This document shows positions 1 to 10,307 of a stretch of 64,000 bases of DNA, one piece after another (position 1 is the first letter of the stretch; each line of letters starts with the position of its first letter). Position numbers and translations under genes: made by a program. Source of the stretch: JAVJST01 sp040219295 (GTDB lineage Bacteria; Pseudomonadota; Alphaproteobacteria; Rhodospirillales; Casp-alpha2); the NCBI GenBank assembly GCA_040219295.1, contig JAVJST010000005.1, forward strand, positions 62,001 through 126,000, read 5' to 3'. The notes under the pieces are model-generated. The model worked only from the letters and a program-made list of their open reading frames with translations. It was not told the DNA's origin and searched no databases.

Positions 1-261
1 ATGGGCGACCTGATCGTGATTTCCGGCGGACCCAAGGGTTCCAAGGTGGTCGGCACCAGCGCCGACCGGCATGACCTGTCGGGTCTCAAGGAACCGCTGC
101 GTTCGCACGGCGGCCTGTCCGAGCAGTGCGTGCCGGTGATCATCAACCGGCCCATCGCCAAGTCCGACCGTCCGCTGCGCAACTTCGACGCGTTCGATCT
201 CGGCTGCAACTTCGCCGCCGGCGCGCGCGGAGCCCAGAACACCAAACAGAACGCCGCCTGA
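1..261 (+). CDS. phnA: Phosphonoacetate hydrolase, C-terminal fragment (cut by window start)
   Basis: Only the last 86 codons are in the window; the reading frame is open to base 1, so the ATG at base 1 is probably internal. The fragment contains HDLSGLKEPLRSHGG and SEQCVPVIINRPI, which resemble the C-terminal end of phosphonoacetate hydrolases of the alkaline-phosphatase superfamily. These zinc enzymes split phosphonoacetate into acetate and phosphate. The next gene, 14 bases downstream, encodes the enzyme that makes phosphonoacetate, which supports the call. The catalytic metal ligands lie upstream of the window and cannot be checked. Confidence 0.8.
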   Translation: MGDLIVISGGPKGSKVVGTSADRHDLSGLKEPLRSHGGLSEQCVPVIINRPIAKSDRPLRNFDAFDLGCNFAAGARGAQNTKQNAA

Positions 262-275
262 ACGGGGAGGACGAC

Positions 276-1736
276 ATGAACATCGTCACCAAGACTGACG
301 ACATTATCCGCGGCGCGATGCGCATCGGCGGCGAGAAGGTCACCACCGACGACGTCATCGAGGTGCGTTATCCCTACACCGACGCGGTCATCGGCACGGT
401 GCCGGCGGGCAATGCCGAACACGCCAGGCGCGCGTTCGAGATCGCCAAGAACTACACGCCGAAACTGACCCGCTACGAGCGCCAGCAGATCCTGTTCCGC
501 GCCGCCGAGCTGATCCGCGAAAGGCGCGAGGCGATCGCCGACGTGCTGACCCTCGAACTCGGCATCTGCAAACAGCATTCGCTCTACGAGACCGGGCGGT
601 CGTACGACGTGTTCACGCTCGCCGGACAGCTCGCGATCCTCGACGACGGGCAGATCTTCTCGTGCGACCTGACGCCGCACGGCAAGGCGCGCAAGATCTT
701 CACCAAGCGCATGCCGGTCGGTCCGATCTCGGCGATCACGCCGTTCAACCACCCGCTCAACATGGTCGCGCACAAGATCGCCCCGGCGATCGCCACCAAC
801 AACTGCATGGTGTGCAAGCCGACCGAGCTGACGCCGCTGACCGCGATCACGCTCGCCGATATCCTTTACGAAGCCGGCCTGCCGCCGGAGATGTTCCAGA
901 TCGTTACCGGCATGCCCGCCGATATCGGCGACGAGATGATCACCAACCCGGACATCGACATCATCACCTTCACCGGCGGCGTGAAGGTCGGCAAGATGAT
1001 CGCCGAGAAGGCCGGCTACAAGCGCACCGCGCTGGAGCTCGGCGGCAACGACCCGCTGATCGTGCTGAACGATCTCTCGGAAGCCGATCTCGAGAAGGCC
1101 GCGACCATCGCGGTCGCCGGCGCGACCGGCAACTCCGGCCAGCGCTGCACGGCGGTGAAGCGCATCCTGGTCCAGGAGAGCGTCGCCGACGCCTTCGTGC
1201 CGATGGTGCTGGAACGCGCCAAGGCGATCCGATTCGGCGATCCGCAGGACCCCGAGACCCAGCTCGGCTGCGTTATTCATGCACAAGCCGCCGAGACCTT
1301 CGAACGCCGGGTCTACGATGCGGCGAAGCAGGGCGCCGAGGTGCTCTACGATCCGGGCCGCCAGGGCGCGCTGCTGCCGCCGATCGTCGTCGACAAGGTG
1401 CCGCACGCGTCGGAGCTGGTGTTCGAGGAGACCTTCGGTCCGATCGTGCCCGTCGTCCGGGTTCCCGACAACGACGAGGAAGTGCGCGCGATCTCCAACT
1501 CGACGCCGTTCGGTCTCTCGGCCGGGGTCTGCACCAACGATTGGCATCGCATGAACGCCTTCATCGAGGGTCTCGACGTCGGTACCGTCAACATCTGGGA
1601 GCAGCCCGGCTACCGCATCGAGATGTCGCCGTTCGGCGGCGTCAAGGACTCCGGGAACGGGGTCAAGGAAGGCGTGCTCGAGGCCATGAAGTTCTACACC
1701 ACGGTGCGCACCTGGTCGTTGCCCTGGATCGAGTGA
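276..1736 (+). CDS. phnY: Phosphonoacetaldehyde dehydrogenase
   Basis: This 486-residue protein is an NAD(P)-dependent aldehyde dehydrogenase. Visible motifs are the LELGGND stretch with the general-base glutamate, the catalytic cysteine in GNSGQRCTAVKR, and the late EETFGPIVPV motif. Start ATG 276 is chosen because GGGGAGG lies 5-6 bases upstream; the longer open frame reads back into phnA in another frame. In the 2-aminoethylphosphonate pathway PhnY oxidises phosphonoacetaldehyde to phosphonoacetate, the substrate of PhnA just upstream. The two are almost certainly one transcript. No phnW transaminase is visible in the window; it may lie upstream. A generic aldehyde dehydrogenase is the alternative, but the phnA neighbour makes PhnY the best call. 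Confidence 0.85.
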   Translation: MNIVTKTDDIIRGAMRIGGEKVTTDDVIEVRYPYTDAVIGTVPAGNAEHARRAFEIAKNYTPKLTRYERQQILFRAAELIRERREAIADVLTLELGICKQHSLYETGRSYDVFTLAGQLAILDDGQIFSCDLTPHGKARKIFTKRMPVGPISAITPFNHPLNMVAHKIAPAIATNNCMVCKPTELTPLTAITLADILYEAGLPPEMFQIVTGMPADIGDEMITNPDIDIITFTGGVKVGKMIAEKAGYKRTALELGGNDPLIVLNDLSEADLEKAATIAVAGATGNSGQRCTAVKRILVQESVADAFVPMVLERAKAIRFGDPQDPETQLGCVIHAQAAETFERRVYDAAKQGAEVLYDPGRQGALLPPIVVDKVPHASELVFEETFGPIVPVVRVPDNDEEVRAISNSTPFGLSAGVCTNDWHRMNAFIEGLDVGTVNIWEQPGYRIEMSPFGGVKDSGNGVKEGVLEAMKFYTTVRTWSLPWIE

Positions 1737-1792
1737 CACCGGGCCGAGAACTGACGAGTAAACGGCTTAATCAATCGAACTGATCGATTAAT

Positions 1793-1818
1793 ATCGTTCT
1801 ATTGAGTGACAGAACGAT
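1793..1818. terminator. Inverted repeat after phnY
   Basis: Perfect 8-bp arms ATCGTTCT (1793-1800) and AGAACGAT (1811-1818) flank a 10-base loop, between phnY and dps. There is no T-run after it, so it is either a weak phnA-phnY terminator or an operator just upstream of the dps -35 element. A second, looser dyad (TTAATC at 1767-1772 with GATTAA at 1786-1791) lies beside it. Confidence 0.4.
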
Positions 1819-1858
1819 TGACTTAGTGCGTCGATTCCTTAAATTAGAATTATTCTAA
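1818..1858 (+). promoter_or_regulatory. dps promoter with Irr-type iron control box
   Basis: TTGACT (1818-1823) and TAAATT (1840-1845), 16 bases apart, form a sigma-70-like promoter. Overlapping the -10 end is a perfect dyad, TTAGAAT (1844-1850), one base, ATTCTAA (1852-1858). This fits the TTTAGAA-N3-TTCTAAA type of iron control element bound by Irr, the PerR/Fur-family iron regulator of alphaproteobacteria. Covering the -10 and start site is a repressor position, so dps would be shut off when Irr is active (low iron) and open when iron is ample. Confidence 0.6.
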
Positions 1859-1873
1859 ACAAAGGAGACGACC

Positions 1874-2347
1874 ATGAAACCCAGCATCGATATCGGAATC
1901 AGCGAACAGCACCGTGTCGCCATCGCCGAGGGTCTCTCCCGGCTGCTGGCCGACAGCTACACGCTCTATCTCAAGACCCACAATTTCCACTGGAACGTCA
2001 CCGGGCCGATGTTCAACACGTTGCACTTGATGTTCGAGCAGCAGTACACCGAACTCGCCGCCGCGGTCGACGAAATCGCCGAGCGCATCCGCGCCCTCGG
2101 TGTCGCCGCGCCGGGCTCGTACAGCCAGTTCGCCGCGCTAACCGAGATCGCCGAGGAAACCGGCACGCCCTCGGCCGAGGAGATGATCGCGCAACTGGTC
2201 AAGGACCAGGAAACCGTCGTGCGCACCGCGCGCAGCGTCCTGCCCTTGGCCGAGGAGGCGAGCGACGAGCCGACCGCCGATTTGCTGACCCAGCGCATGC
2301 AGATGCACGAGAAGACCGCGTGGATGCTGCGCTCGATGATCAGCTGA
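1874..2347 (+). CDS. dps: Dps family ferritin-like DNA protection protein
   Basis: The protein has 157 residues, the usual Dps size. Dps dodecamers oxidise and store iron using peroxide and shield DNA in stressed or stationary cells. The ferroxidase signature is visible: H39 in NFHWNV, H51 and E55 in LHLMFEQ, and D66 and E70 in VDEIAERI. The common Asp at position 55 is replaced by Glu, a conservative change. AAAGGAG lies 7-8 bases before the ATG. The promoter overlaps an Irr-like box, which fits an iron-store gene. A DUF2061 gene follows 17 bases downstream and is probably co-transcribed. Confidence 0.92.
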   Translation: MKPSIDIGISEQHRVAIAEGLSRLLADSYTLYLKTHNFHWNVTGPMFNTLHLMFEQQYTELAAAVDEIAERIRALGVAAPGSYSQFAALTEIAEETGTPSAEEMIAQLVKDQETVVRTARSVLPLAEEASDEPTADLLTQRMQMHEKTAWMLRSMIS

Positions 2348-2364
2348 GAGCGGAGGATAGGAAC

Positions 2365-2613
2365 ATGAGACTGGCCCTCAAGACCGTGACCTACGGATGC
2401 GTGCATGTCGCCGTCGCGACCGGCGTCGCCTACGCGCTGACCGGCAACGCGGCCGCCGCCATCGGCATCGGTCTCATCGAACCGCTGGTGCAGACCGGCG
2501 TCTACGCGATCCACGAACGCCTCTGGGAAGGCGGCCGCGAAAAACTGTCGAAGGCGGGCGATACCCTCTCTGCCCGCCTGTCGACAACGGTCCGTCCCCG
2601 CGCCGCCTGCTGA
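2365..2613 (+). CDS. DUF2061 family small membrane protein
   Basis: This 82-residue protein has two hydrophobic stretches (about residues 9-25 and 27-45) with the DUF2061 pattern KT-TY, AYALTGN, IGLIEPLVQT and YAIHERLWE. No biochemical role is established for the family, which consists of short inner-membrane proteins. Start ATG 2365 is preceded by GGAGGATAGG; a longer open frame begins inside dps without a ribosome site. It is likely co-transcribed with dps, so it may belong to the same stress or iron response (inference). Confidence 0.8.
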   Translation: MRLALKTVTYGCVHVAVATGVAYALTGNAAAAIGIGLIEPLVQTGVYAIHERLWEGGREKLSKAGDTLSARLSTTVRPRAAC

Positions 2614-2649
2614 TACCCCCGCGCAGGCAGCGTCAAAGACGGAACACGG

Positions 2650-2680
2650 CGGCGCCGGGCCCCCACCCGGCGCCGTTTTC
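2650..2680. terminator. Rho-independent terminator between DUF2061 and SHOCT genes
   Basis: The 10-bp GC stem CGGCGCCGGG (2650-2659) pairs with CCCGGCGCCG (2666-2675) around a 6-base loop, followed by TTTT. It ends the dps-DUF2061 transcript. The SHOCT gene converges from the other side and may use the same hairpin. Confidence 0.75.
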
Positions 2681-2694
2681 GCGTCCGCGTCAGC

Positions 2695-3036
2695 CTATGT
2701 GAGGCGCTGCCTGCGGGCCTCGAACTCGTCGTGGTCGATCTCGCCGCGGGCATAGCGTTCGCGCAGCACGGTCAGCGCAGAGTCGTCGCCCCTGCCGTGA
2801 TGCCCGCCGCGTCCGGTTGCGGCGCTGATCAACGCCCAGACGACGACGCCGATGAGCACCAGCACGGCGATCATCATGACCGGGCCCATCCAGCCCATCA
2901 TCATGCCGCCACCGTAGTATCCCATGAAGCCGTCGTGATGGTAGCCGCCGCCGTCGCCGAGCCCGGCGGCGTGCGCGCCATCGAGCCAGAGAAAGACGCT
3001 GGCGAAACCGGCGGTCATGGAAGCAATGCGTGTCAC
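2695..3036 (-). CDS. Membrane protein with C-terminal SHOCT domain
   Basis: The 113-residue product has a signal-like start (cleavage plausible after AHA, near residue 23), a Gly/Met/His-rich stretch (about 29-50: GYHHDGFMGYYGGGMMMG), one membrane segment (about 52-72) and a C-terminal SHOCT motif (VLRERYARGEIDHDEFEARR). SHOCT is a short helical module often found at the end of small membrane proteins. The Met/His-rich segment and divergence from a copper ATPase suggest a metal-related envelope role (inference). The GTG start at 3036 has AGGAGG 6-7 bases upstream; an ATG six codons in is possible. Confidence 0.7.
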   Translation of the reverse strand: MTRIASMTAGFASVFLWLDGAHAAGLGDGGGYHHDGFMGYYGGGMMMGWMGPVMMIAVLVLIGVVVWALISAATGRGGHHGRGDDSALTVLRERYARGEIDHDEFEARRQRLT

Positions 3037-3062
3037 CGTAACCCTCCTGTGGTGTGGTTGAA

Positions 3063-3082
3063 CCCGGACATCATAGTCCGGG
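3063..3082. repeat. Dyad upstream of the SHOCT gene
   Basis: CCCGGAC (3063-3069) and GTCCGGG (3076-3082) form a perfect 7-bp inverted repeat with a 6-base spacer. It sits between the divergent SHOCT and copper ATPase genes, in the SHOCT leader or promoter. It may be an operator or a leader hairpin. Confidence 0.4.
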
Positions 3083-3131
3083 GACGAATCCGCGCATTGA
3101 TCCAGGACAATTCGCCGCCCGATTCGCCCTC

Positions 3132-3162
3132 TTGACCTTCCAGTGAGGGGAAAGGTTATCAC
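3132..3162 (+). promoter_or_regulatory. CueR/MerR-type copper promoter of the P-type ATPase
   Basis: TTGACC (3132-3137) and TATCAC (3157-3162) are separated by 19 bases, the overlong spacer typical of MerR-family promoters. The spacer carries a dyad with arms ACCTT (3135-3139) and AAGGT (3152-3156), the usual copper-type CueR operator ends. No MerR-family gene is present in the window, so the regulator must be encoded elsewhere. Transcription would begin near 3169, downstream of the GTG at 3165. Confidence 0.7.
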
Positions 3163-3191
3163 TCGTGCCAACGTCAACCGGAGTGGTTTCC

Positions 3192-5705
<2,514 letters not shown>

Positions 5706-5780
5706 TCGCCCGACAAACCCCTTGCCATTCGATGCCGATGGTGTCTTTACCGGTAGCGTCATTGGCAGGGGGAACGGGAC

Positions 5781-6407
5781 ATGCCGTTCGAAATCTGGAT
5801 TGCCTTCGTAATCGCCAGCAGCGCCATGCTGATGGTGCCGGGGCCGACGGTGATGCTCGTCGTTTCGTATGCGCTCGGTCACGGCCGCTCGTCGGGCTGG
5901 GCGACGGTGCCCGGCGTGACGCTCGGCGACTTCGCCGCCATAACCGCGTCGGTGGCCGGTGCCGGCGCCGTGCTCGCAGCGTCCGCGACCCTGTTCACGG
6001 CGCTCAAGTTCGCCGGCGCGGCCTATCTGGTGTGGCTCGGCATCAAGTTGTGGCGCGTCCGGCCGGCACTCGATGATCTGCAGGACACGCGCAGGACCCG
6101 GTCGAACAAGGCCATGTTCTGGAACGCGTTCGTGGTCACCGCGTTGAACCCGAAGAGCATCGTGTTCTTCGTCGCCTTCGTGCCCCTGTTCGTCGACCCA
6201 ACGCGGCCGGTGCTGACGCAGTTCGTCATCCTCGAGGCCACGTTCCTGACACTGGCGTGCATCAACATCGCGTTGTGGGCTGCCCTCGCCGGGCAGCTGC
6301 GCAGCCGTTTCCGCCGGCCGGAAACCGTGAAGCTCATCAACCGGATCGGCGGCAGCTTCATGATCGGTGCCGGCGTGCTGACGGCAACGCTGCGCCGCGC
6401 GGGCTAA
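5781..6407 (+). CDS. LysE/RhtB family amino-acid exporter
   Basis: This 208-residue protein has about six hydrophobic segments and the LysE/RhtB signature near the N-terminus (MVPGPTVMLVVSYALGHGR) plus the central NPKSIVFFVAFVPLFVD motif. The family exports amino acids or their derivatives, such as homoserine, threonine or lysine; the substrate cannot be read from the sequence. GGGGGAACGGG precedes the ATG. Its stop codon overlaps that of the convergent acetyltransferase gene. Confidence 0.88.
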   Translation: MPFEIWIAFVIASSAMLMVPGPTVMLVVSYALGHGRSSGWATVPGVTLGDFAAITASVAGAGAVLAASATLFTALKFAGAAYLVWLGIKLWRVRPALDDLQDTRRTRSNKAMFWNAFVVTALNPKSIVFFVAFVPLFVDPTRPVLTQFVILEATFLTLACINIALWAALAGQLRSRFRRPETVKLINRIGGSFMIGAGVLTATLRRAG

Positions 6408-6973
6408 ACCGACCGTCGCATGATCGGCCGCGTGTCCGAGCGCCTCAGCACCTCCTCGAACCCGGCGGCGCGGAATGCATCGGCGAGGCCGATCCAGGCA
6501 TAGACACCGGGATAGTCCGCCTTCGCCGGTTCGACCGGATAGCCTTCGACGATGTGCCCGCCGTGGGTGCGGACGAAGTCGGCTGCCGCCTCGAGCAGCC
6601 GCACCGAGACACCGCGTCTGCGGTGGCTCCGGGCAATAAAGAAGCAGGTCACCGACCACACCGGGGCGTCGTCGACAGGCTTGAGCACGCGCGACGTCTC
6701 GAGTCGCGGGAACTCGGCGCGGGGCGCGACCGAGCACCAGCCGACCGGCGCGTCTCCGTCGTATGCTAGAAGTCCCGGCGGCACCGGTCCGCCGAAGCGG
6801 TCGCGGACGGCATCGCGCCGGGCGTTGCCGTCGAGCGCTTCGTAATCCTTTTTCCTTAGCCGCCACAGCATGCACCAGCAGCCCCCGGCGCCGCCCTTGG
6901 TCGGCCCCAGCAGGGTCTCGAAGTCGGCCCAGCGGTCTGATGTCGCCTCGACAATGCGCAAATCATCCACCAT
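6404..6973 (-). CDS. GNAT family N-acetyltransferase
   Basis: The 189-residue protein has one GNAT domain. The acetyl-CoA pyrophosphate loop is RSHRRRGVSVRLL (about residues 120-135), preceded by the beta-strand WSVTCFFIA. An early GGCWCMLW segment is typical of a GNAT subgroup whose substrate is unknown. ATG 6973 is chosen because homology-like sequence begins there (MVDDLRIVEA); the longer frame runs into the leader of mscS. The stop codon TAG overlaps the TAA of the convergent LysE gene. Confidence 0.8.
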   Translation of the reverse strand: MVDDLRIVEATSDRWADFETLLGPTKGGAGGCWCMLWRLRKKDYEALDGNARRDAVRDRFGGPVPPGLLAYDGDAPVGWCSVAPRAEFPRLETSRVLKPVDDAPVWSVTCFFIARSHRRRGVSVRLLEAAADFVRTHGGHIVEGYPVEPAKADYPGVYAWIGLADAFRAAGFEEVLRRSDTRPIMRRSV

Positions 6974-7031
6974 CGCCGAAGCATAACGCCACGGGGACGA
7001 TCCGTGTATAGTACGCACCGGAGGTAAGCCG

Positions 7032-8360
7032 ATGGAGAACGCGGTGGCGTGGCTCGATCCGGTGTGGATCGAGAACGTGCAGATGCAGGCAGAGCACTGG
7101 CTGCTCACCGAGGTGCTGACGTGGACCAGCCTCGTCCAGCTCGCGGTCGTCGCCCTCGGCGCGCTCGTCGCCTGGCCGCTGGCCCGGCCCGTGCGACACG
7201 GCATTGCGCGGGTCGCCGAACGCAGCGCGACCTGGGACTACCGCATCCGCCAGGTCATCTCGCAGCTGCCCGGGCTGGCGTTCCCCGCCGTCTATTTCGT
7301 GCTGATGCTGATCGCGGTACCGGCGGCCGCGTCGGCCGGGTTCCCGAGCCACATCATGACCATCGCCATGAGCCTGCTGGCGGCGTGGCTGGTCATCAAG
7401 CTCGCGGTATCGGTGATTTCGAACCGCGAGATCGCGCGCACCATCACCGCGACGGCTTGGACGATCGCCGCGCTCAACATCGTCGGCCTGCTCGATCCGC
7501 TGATCAACGTGCTCGACGGGCTGGCGATCCCGCTCGACGAGGGCCGGATTTCACTGCTGACCGTGATCAAGGCGGTGGTGCTGCTGGTCGTGCTGTGGTG
7601 GTTGTCGAGCGCCGCCGGGCGGTTCGTGACGACGCGGCTGAAACGGTCGCAGACGCTGACCCCGTCGATCAAGGTGCTGGCCGAGAAGACCATCAAGATC
7701 GGCCTGCTGGCGGCGGTGATCCTTGTTACGCTTGATTACATCGGCGTCGATCTGACGGCGTTTGCGGTGTTTACCGGTGCGCTGGGCGTCGGGCTCGGGT
7801 TCGGCCTGCAGAAGGTCGTATCCAACCTGATTTCCGGCTTCATCCTGCTGATCGACCGCTCGATCAAGCCCGGCGACGTCATCGAGATCGGCGAGACCTT
7901 CGGCTGGGTGACCTCGCTCGGTGCCCGTTACGTCGCGCTGACCACGCGCGACGGCCGCGAGTGGCTGATCCCCAACGAGGACCTGATCACCCAGCAGGTC
8001 ATCAACTGGTCGTACTCCAACAAGCTGCTGCGTCTGCCGATGCGGTTCGGAATTTCGTACCAGTCGGACGTCAAGAAGGCGATGGCTCTCGCCGTCGAAG
8101 TCGCCAAGGGTGTCGACCGGGTGTACGAGGACCCGGCGCCTGTCTGTCGGCTGATCGGTTTCGGCGACAGCTCGGTCGATTTCGAGCTCCGGATCTGGAT
8201 CAGCGATCCGGAAGGCGGCGTGGTCAACGTCAAGAGCGCCGTCTACGTGGCGCTGTGGGAGGCGTTCCACGAGAACGGCATCGAGCTGCCGTATCCGCAG
8301 CGCGACATCCACATCAAGCCAGGCTCGAAGATCGAGGTCCAGTCGTCGGCGGGCGACTAG
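7032..8360 (+). CDS. MscS family mechanosensitive channel
   Basis: The 442-residue protein has several N-terminal membrane helices and a C-terminal MscS core. The pore helix region is visible as FTGALGVGLGFGLQKVVSNLISGFILLIDRS, with the glycine-alanine packing pattern of TM3, followed by the beta domain GDVIEIG...V--LGARYVALTTRDGREWLIPNEDLI. The family opens under membrane tension to release solutes during hypo-osmotic shock. It is larger than E. coli MscS (286 residues) because of extra N-terminal helices. AGGTAAG precedes the ATG. Confidence 0.9.
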   Translation: MENAVAWLDPVWIENVQMQAEHWLLTEVLTWTSLVQLAVVALGALVAWPLARPVRHGIARVAERSATWDYRIRQVISQLPGLAFPAVYFVLMLIAVPAAASAGFPSHIMTIAMSLLAAWLVIKLAVSVISNREIARTITATAWTIAALNIVGLLDPLINVLDGLAIPLDEGRISLLTVIKAVVLLVVLWWLSSAAGRFVTTRLKRSQTLTPSIKVLAEKTIKIGLLAAVILVTLDYIGVDLTAFAVFTGALGVGLGFGLQKVVSNLISGFILLIDRSIKPGDVIEIGETFGWVTSLGARYVALTTRDGREWLIPNEDLITQQVINWSYSNKLLRLPMRFGISYQSDVKKAMALAVEVAKGVDRVYEDPAPVCRLIGFGDSSVDFELRIWISDPEGGVVNVKSAVYVALWEAFHENGIELPYPQRDIHIKPGSKIEVQSSAGD

Positions 8361-8457
8361 ACCGGCCGGTCCCTCTTTACGCGCGGTGCAGGCAGGTGCA
8401 TCTTGAGCGCAAGGCGCGCGCCCGCAGCGACGCGCTCGGCGATTGAGGGACAGCATC

Positions 8458-8910
8458 ATGACCAAGACACTTCACGCACGCTGCAAGTGCGGCGCGGTCC
8501 AGATCGAGACCACCGCGCCGTCGTCGGTATTCCACTGTCATTGCGAAAGCTGCCGCCGGTCGACCGGACAGCCCGCGGTGACGTTCGCGTCTTTCACGGG
8601 CGAGCAGGTGACGTTCTCCGGAACCGAACGCAAGGTTTACGACTCCTCGCCCGGTGTCGAGCGCACGTTCTGCCCGGACTGCGGCACGCCGATCGCATGG
8701 GAGGGTGACGGCGATGACGGCGTGCGCCTGATCGAGATGTACGTCGGCCTGTTCGAGGAGCGTGACGAACTCGTGCCGCAGTATCACATCCTCTACGAGG
8801 AACGGGTGCCGTGGTATGACGTTGCCGACGGCTTGCCGCGCTATAACGGCATGTCGCCGACCGGCACGCCCGCCGCGCACGGCCCGAAGAAGGACGGCCT
8901 GCCGAAATAG
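8458..8910 (+). CDS. GFA family zinc protein (glutathione-dependent formaldehyde-activating type)
   Basis: This 150-residue protein has the Cys clusters of the GFA/CENP-V fold: CKCG near residue 11, CHCESC near 30-36 and CPDCGTPI near 73. These bind structural and catalytic zinc. The family includes the glutathione-dependent formaldehyde-activating enzyme, but most members have no proven role. ATG 8458 is selected by GAGGGA 8 bases upstream; a TTG five codons earlier is less likely. Confidence 0.85.
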   Translation: MTKTLHARCKCGAVQIETTAPSSVFHCHCESCRRSTGQPAVTFASFTGEQVTFSGTERKVYDSSPGVERTFCPDCGTPIAWEGDGDDGVRLIEMYVGLFEERDELVPQYHILYEERVPWYDVADGLPRYNGMSPTGTPAAHGPKKDGLPK

Positions 8911-8986
8911 GACGGCCGCGCTTGGCCGGTTTTCCATTCCGGCCGTTCGTGGCACTCTGTGACCCCGATTCGGATCAGGACACGTC

Positions 8987-10297
8987 ATGAGCGGCACCAC
9001 GTCCAGCCCGGCACCGACCGAAGCCTCGTTGCGCAGCGCGCTGACCGCAGTTGCGGCTCTCCTCGTCAGCACGGCGATCCTGCTCATGGGCAACGGCCTG
9101 CAGGGTACGTTGATCCCGGTTCGCGGCAACATCGAGCAATTCGCCGATTTCGAACTTGGCCTGCTCGGCACCGGCTACTTCGCCGGGTTCACGCTGGGCT
9201 GCGTGTTCGGGCCAATGCTGCTCCGGCGCGGCGGCCACATCCGGACCTACATGGCAATGGCGTCGGTCGCCTCGGTGCTAGCATTGCTGCACGCCATGGT
9301 GCTGGAGCCAATCATGTGGTCGTTGTTTCGCGGCCTCACCGGGTTCTGTTTCGCGGTCCTCTACGTGGTCATCGAGAGTTGGCTCAACGAGAAGGCGCCC
9401 AACGAGAAGCGCGGTGCGATCTTCTCGATCTACTCGGTGGTCAACCTGACGGTCATCACCGCGGGCCAACTGATGATCGGCCTCGGTGATCCGGCCTCAT
9501 TCGGCCTGTTCGCGGTCGCCTCCGTGCTGGTGTCGCTGGCGACGCTGCCGGTGGCCTTCACCACCTCGACCGCACCGTCGACGCCGCCGTTCGTCCTGCC
9601 CAACATGGTCGAGCTCTACCGGATGTCGCCGGTCGGTTTCGGCGGCTGCCTGGCGATCGGGCTCGGCAACGGCGCGTTCTGGACCCTCGCCCCGGTATTC
9701 GCCCAGGACCGTGGACTGGATGCCGCCGGCGTCGGCTTGTTCATGAGCGCCGTCGTCGTCGGTGGGGCCCTGCTGCAATGGCCCCTGGGCAGTCTGTCGG
9801 ACAAGACCGACCGGCGCTTCGTCATTATCCTGACGTCGGCGATTTCGGCCGCCGCGGCAATCGTGATGTCGTTGGCACCCGGAGTAGACGGGGTGTGGAT
9901 GATGGTCGGCGGCGCCGCTTTCGGCGCCGGCGCGCTACCGCTCTACGCGCTGGTCGTCGCGCATGCCAACGACCACGCCAAGCCCGACGAGATGGTCAAG
10001 GTATCGAGCGGCCTGCTGCTGACCTTCGGCGCGGGCGCCGCGGTCGGGCCGTTGATCGCGTCGTTCGTCCAGACCCTGGCCGAGCGCGATACCCTGTTCC
10101 TCTACACCGCCGCCGTTCACTGTCTGCTGATCGCTTTCGTCGTCTGGCGCATCCGCAAGCGCGGTGTCGCCAGCGAGGGCGAGCGGGTCAGCTTCAACGA
10201 GTCGGTGATTACCGCGCAGACCTATTCCGGGGTCGAGACCGAGACCGTCATCGCCGAGCACGAGCACGCGGCGGCGAAATCCAGGGAGACGCAATAG
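8987..10297 (+). CDS. MFS transporter (YcaD-like)
   Basis: The 436-residue protein has about twelve membrane helices and the major facilitator loop motif between helices 2 and 3 (GCVFGPMLLRRGGHIR) and in the second half (GSLSDKTDRRFVII). The arrangement, with VIESWLNEKAPNEKRG after helix 4, resembles the YcaD-type group of uncharacterised transporters. Substrate unknown. The C-terminal tail after residue 390 is polar and cytoplasmic. It stands alone between GFA and the convergent globin-chemoreceptor gene. Confidence 0.85.
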   Translation: MSGTTSSPAPTEASLRSALTAVAALLVSTAILLMGNGLQGTLIPVRGNIEQFADFELGLLGTGYFAGFTLGCVFGPMLLRRGGHIRTYMAMASVASVLALLHAMVLEPIMWSLFRGLTGFCFAVLYVVIESWLNEKAPNEKRGAIFSIYSVVNLTVITAGQLMIGLGDPASFGLFAVASVLVSLATLPVAFTTSTAPSTPPFVLPNMVELYRMSPVGFGGCLAIGLGNGAFWTLAPVFAQDRGLDAAGVGLFMSAVVVGGALLQWPLGSLSDKTDRRFVIILTSAISAAAAIVMSLAPGVDGVWMMVGGAAFGAGALPLYALVVAHANDHAKPDEMVKVSSGLLLTFGAGAAVGPLIASFVQTLAERDTLFLYTAAVHCLLIAFVVWRIRKRGVASEGERVSFNESVITAQTYSGVETETVIAEHEHAAAKSRETQ

Positions 10298-10307
10298 CGC
10301 AGGGTCG

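Noticed and set aside
126..275. N-terminal extension of phnY
   Set aside because: It overlaps phnA in another frame and is Arg-rich; ATG 276 has a strong ribosome site.
662..1783. Long Arg-rich open frames opposite or out of frame with phnY and many other genes
   Set aside because: These are shadows typical of GC-rich DNA: no start signals, strongly biased amino-acid content and complete overlap with well-supported genes.
1844..1858. OxyR or PerR site before dps
   Set aside because: The TTAGAAT/ATTCTAA arms fit the Irr ICE pattern better than TTATAAT-type PerR boxes, and no OxyR spacing was seen.
3165..3191. Nine-codon longer start for the copper ATPase (GTG 3165)
   Set aside because: The MerR-type promoter would begin transcription after this codon, and ATG 3192 has its own ribosome site.
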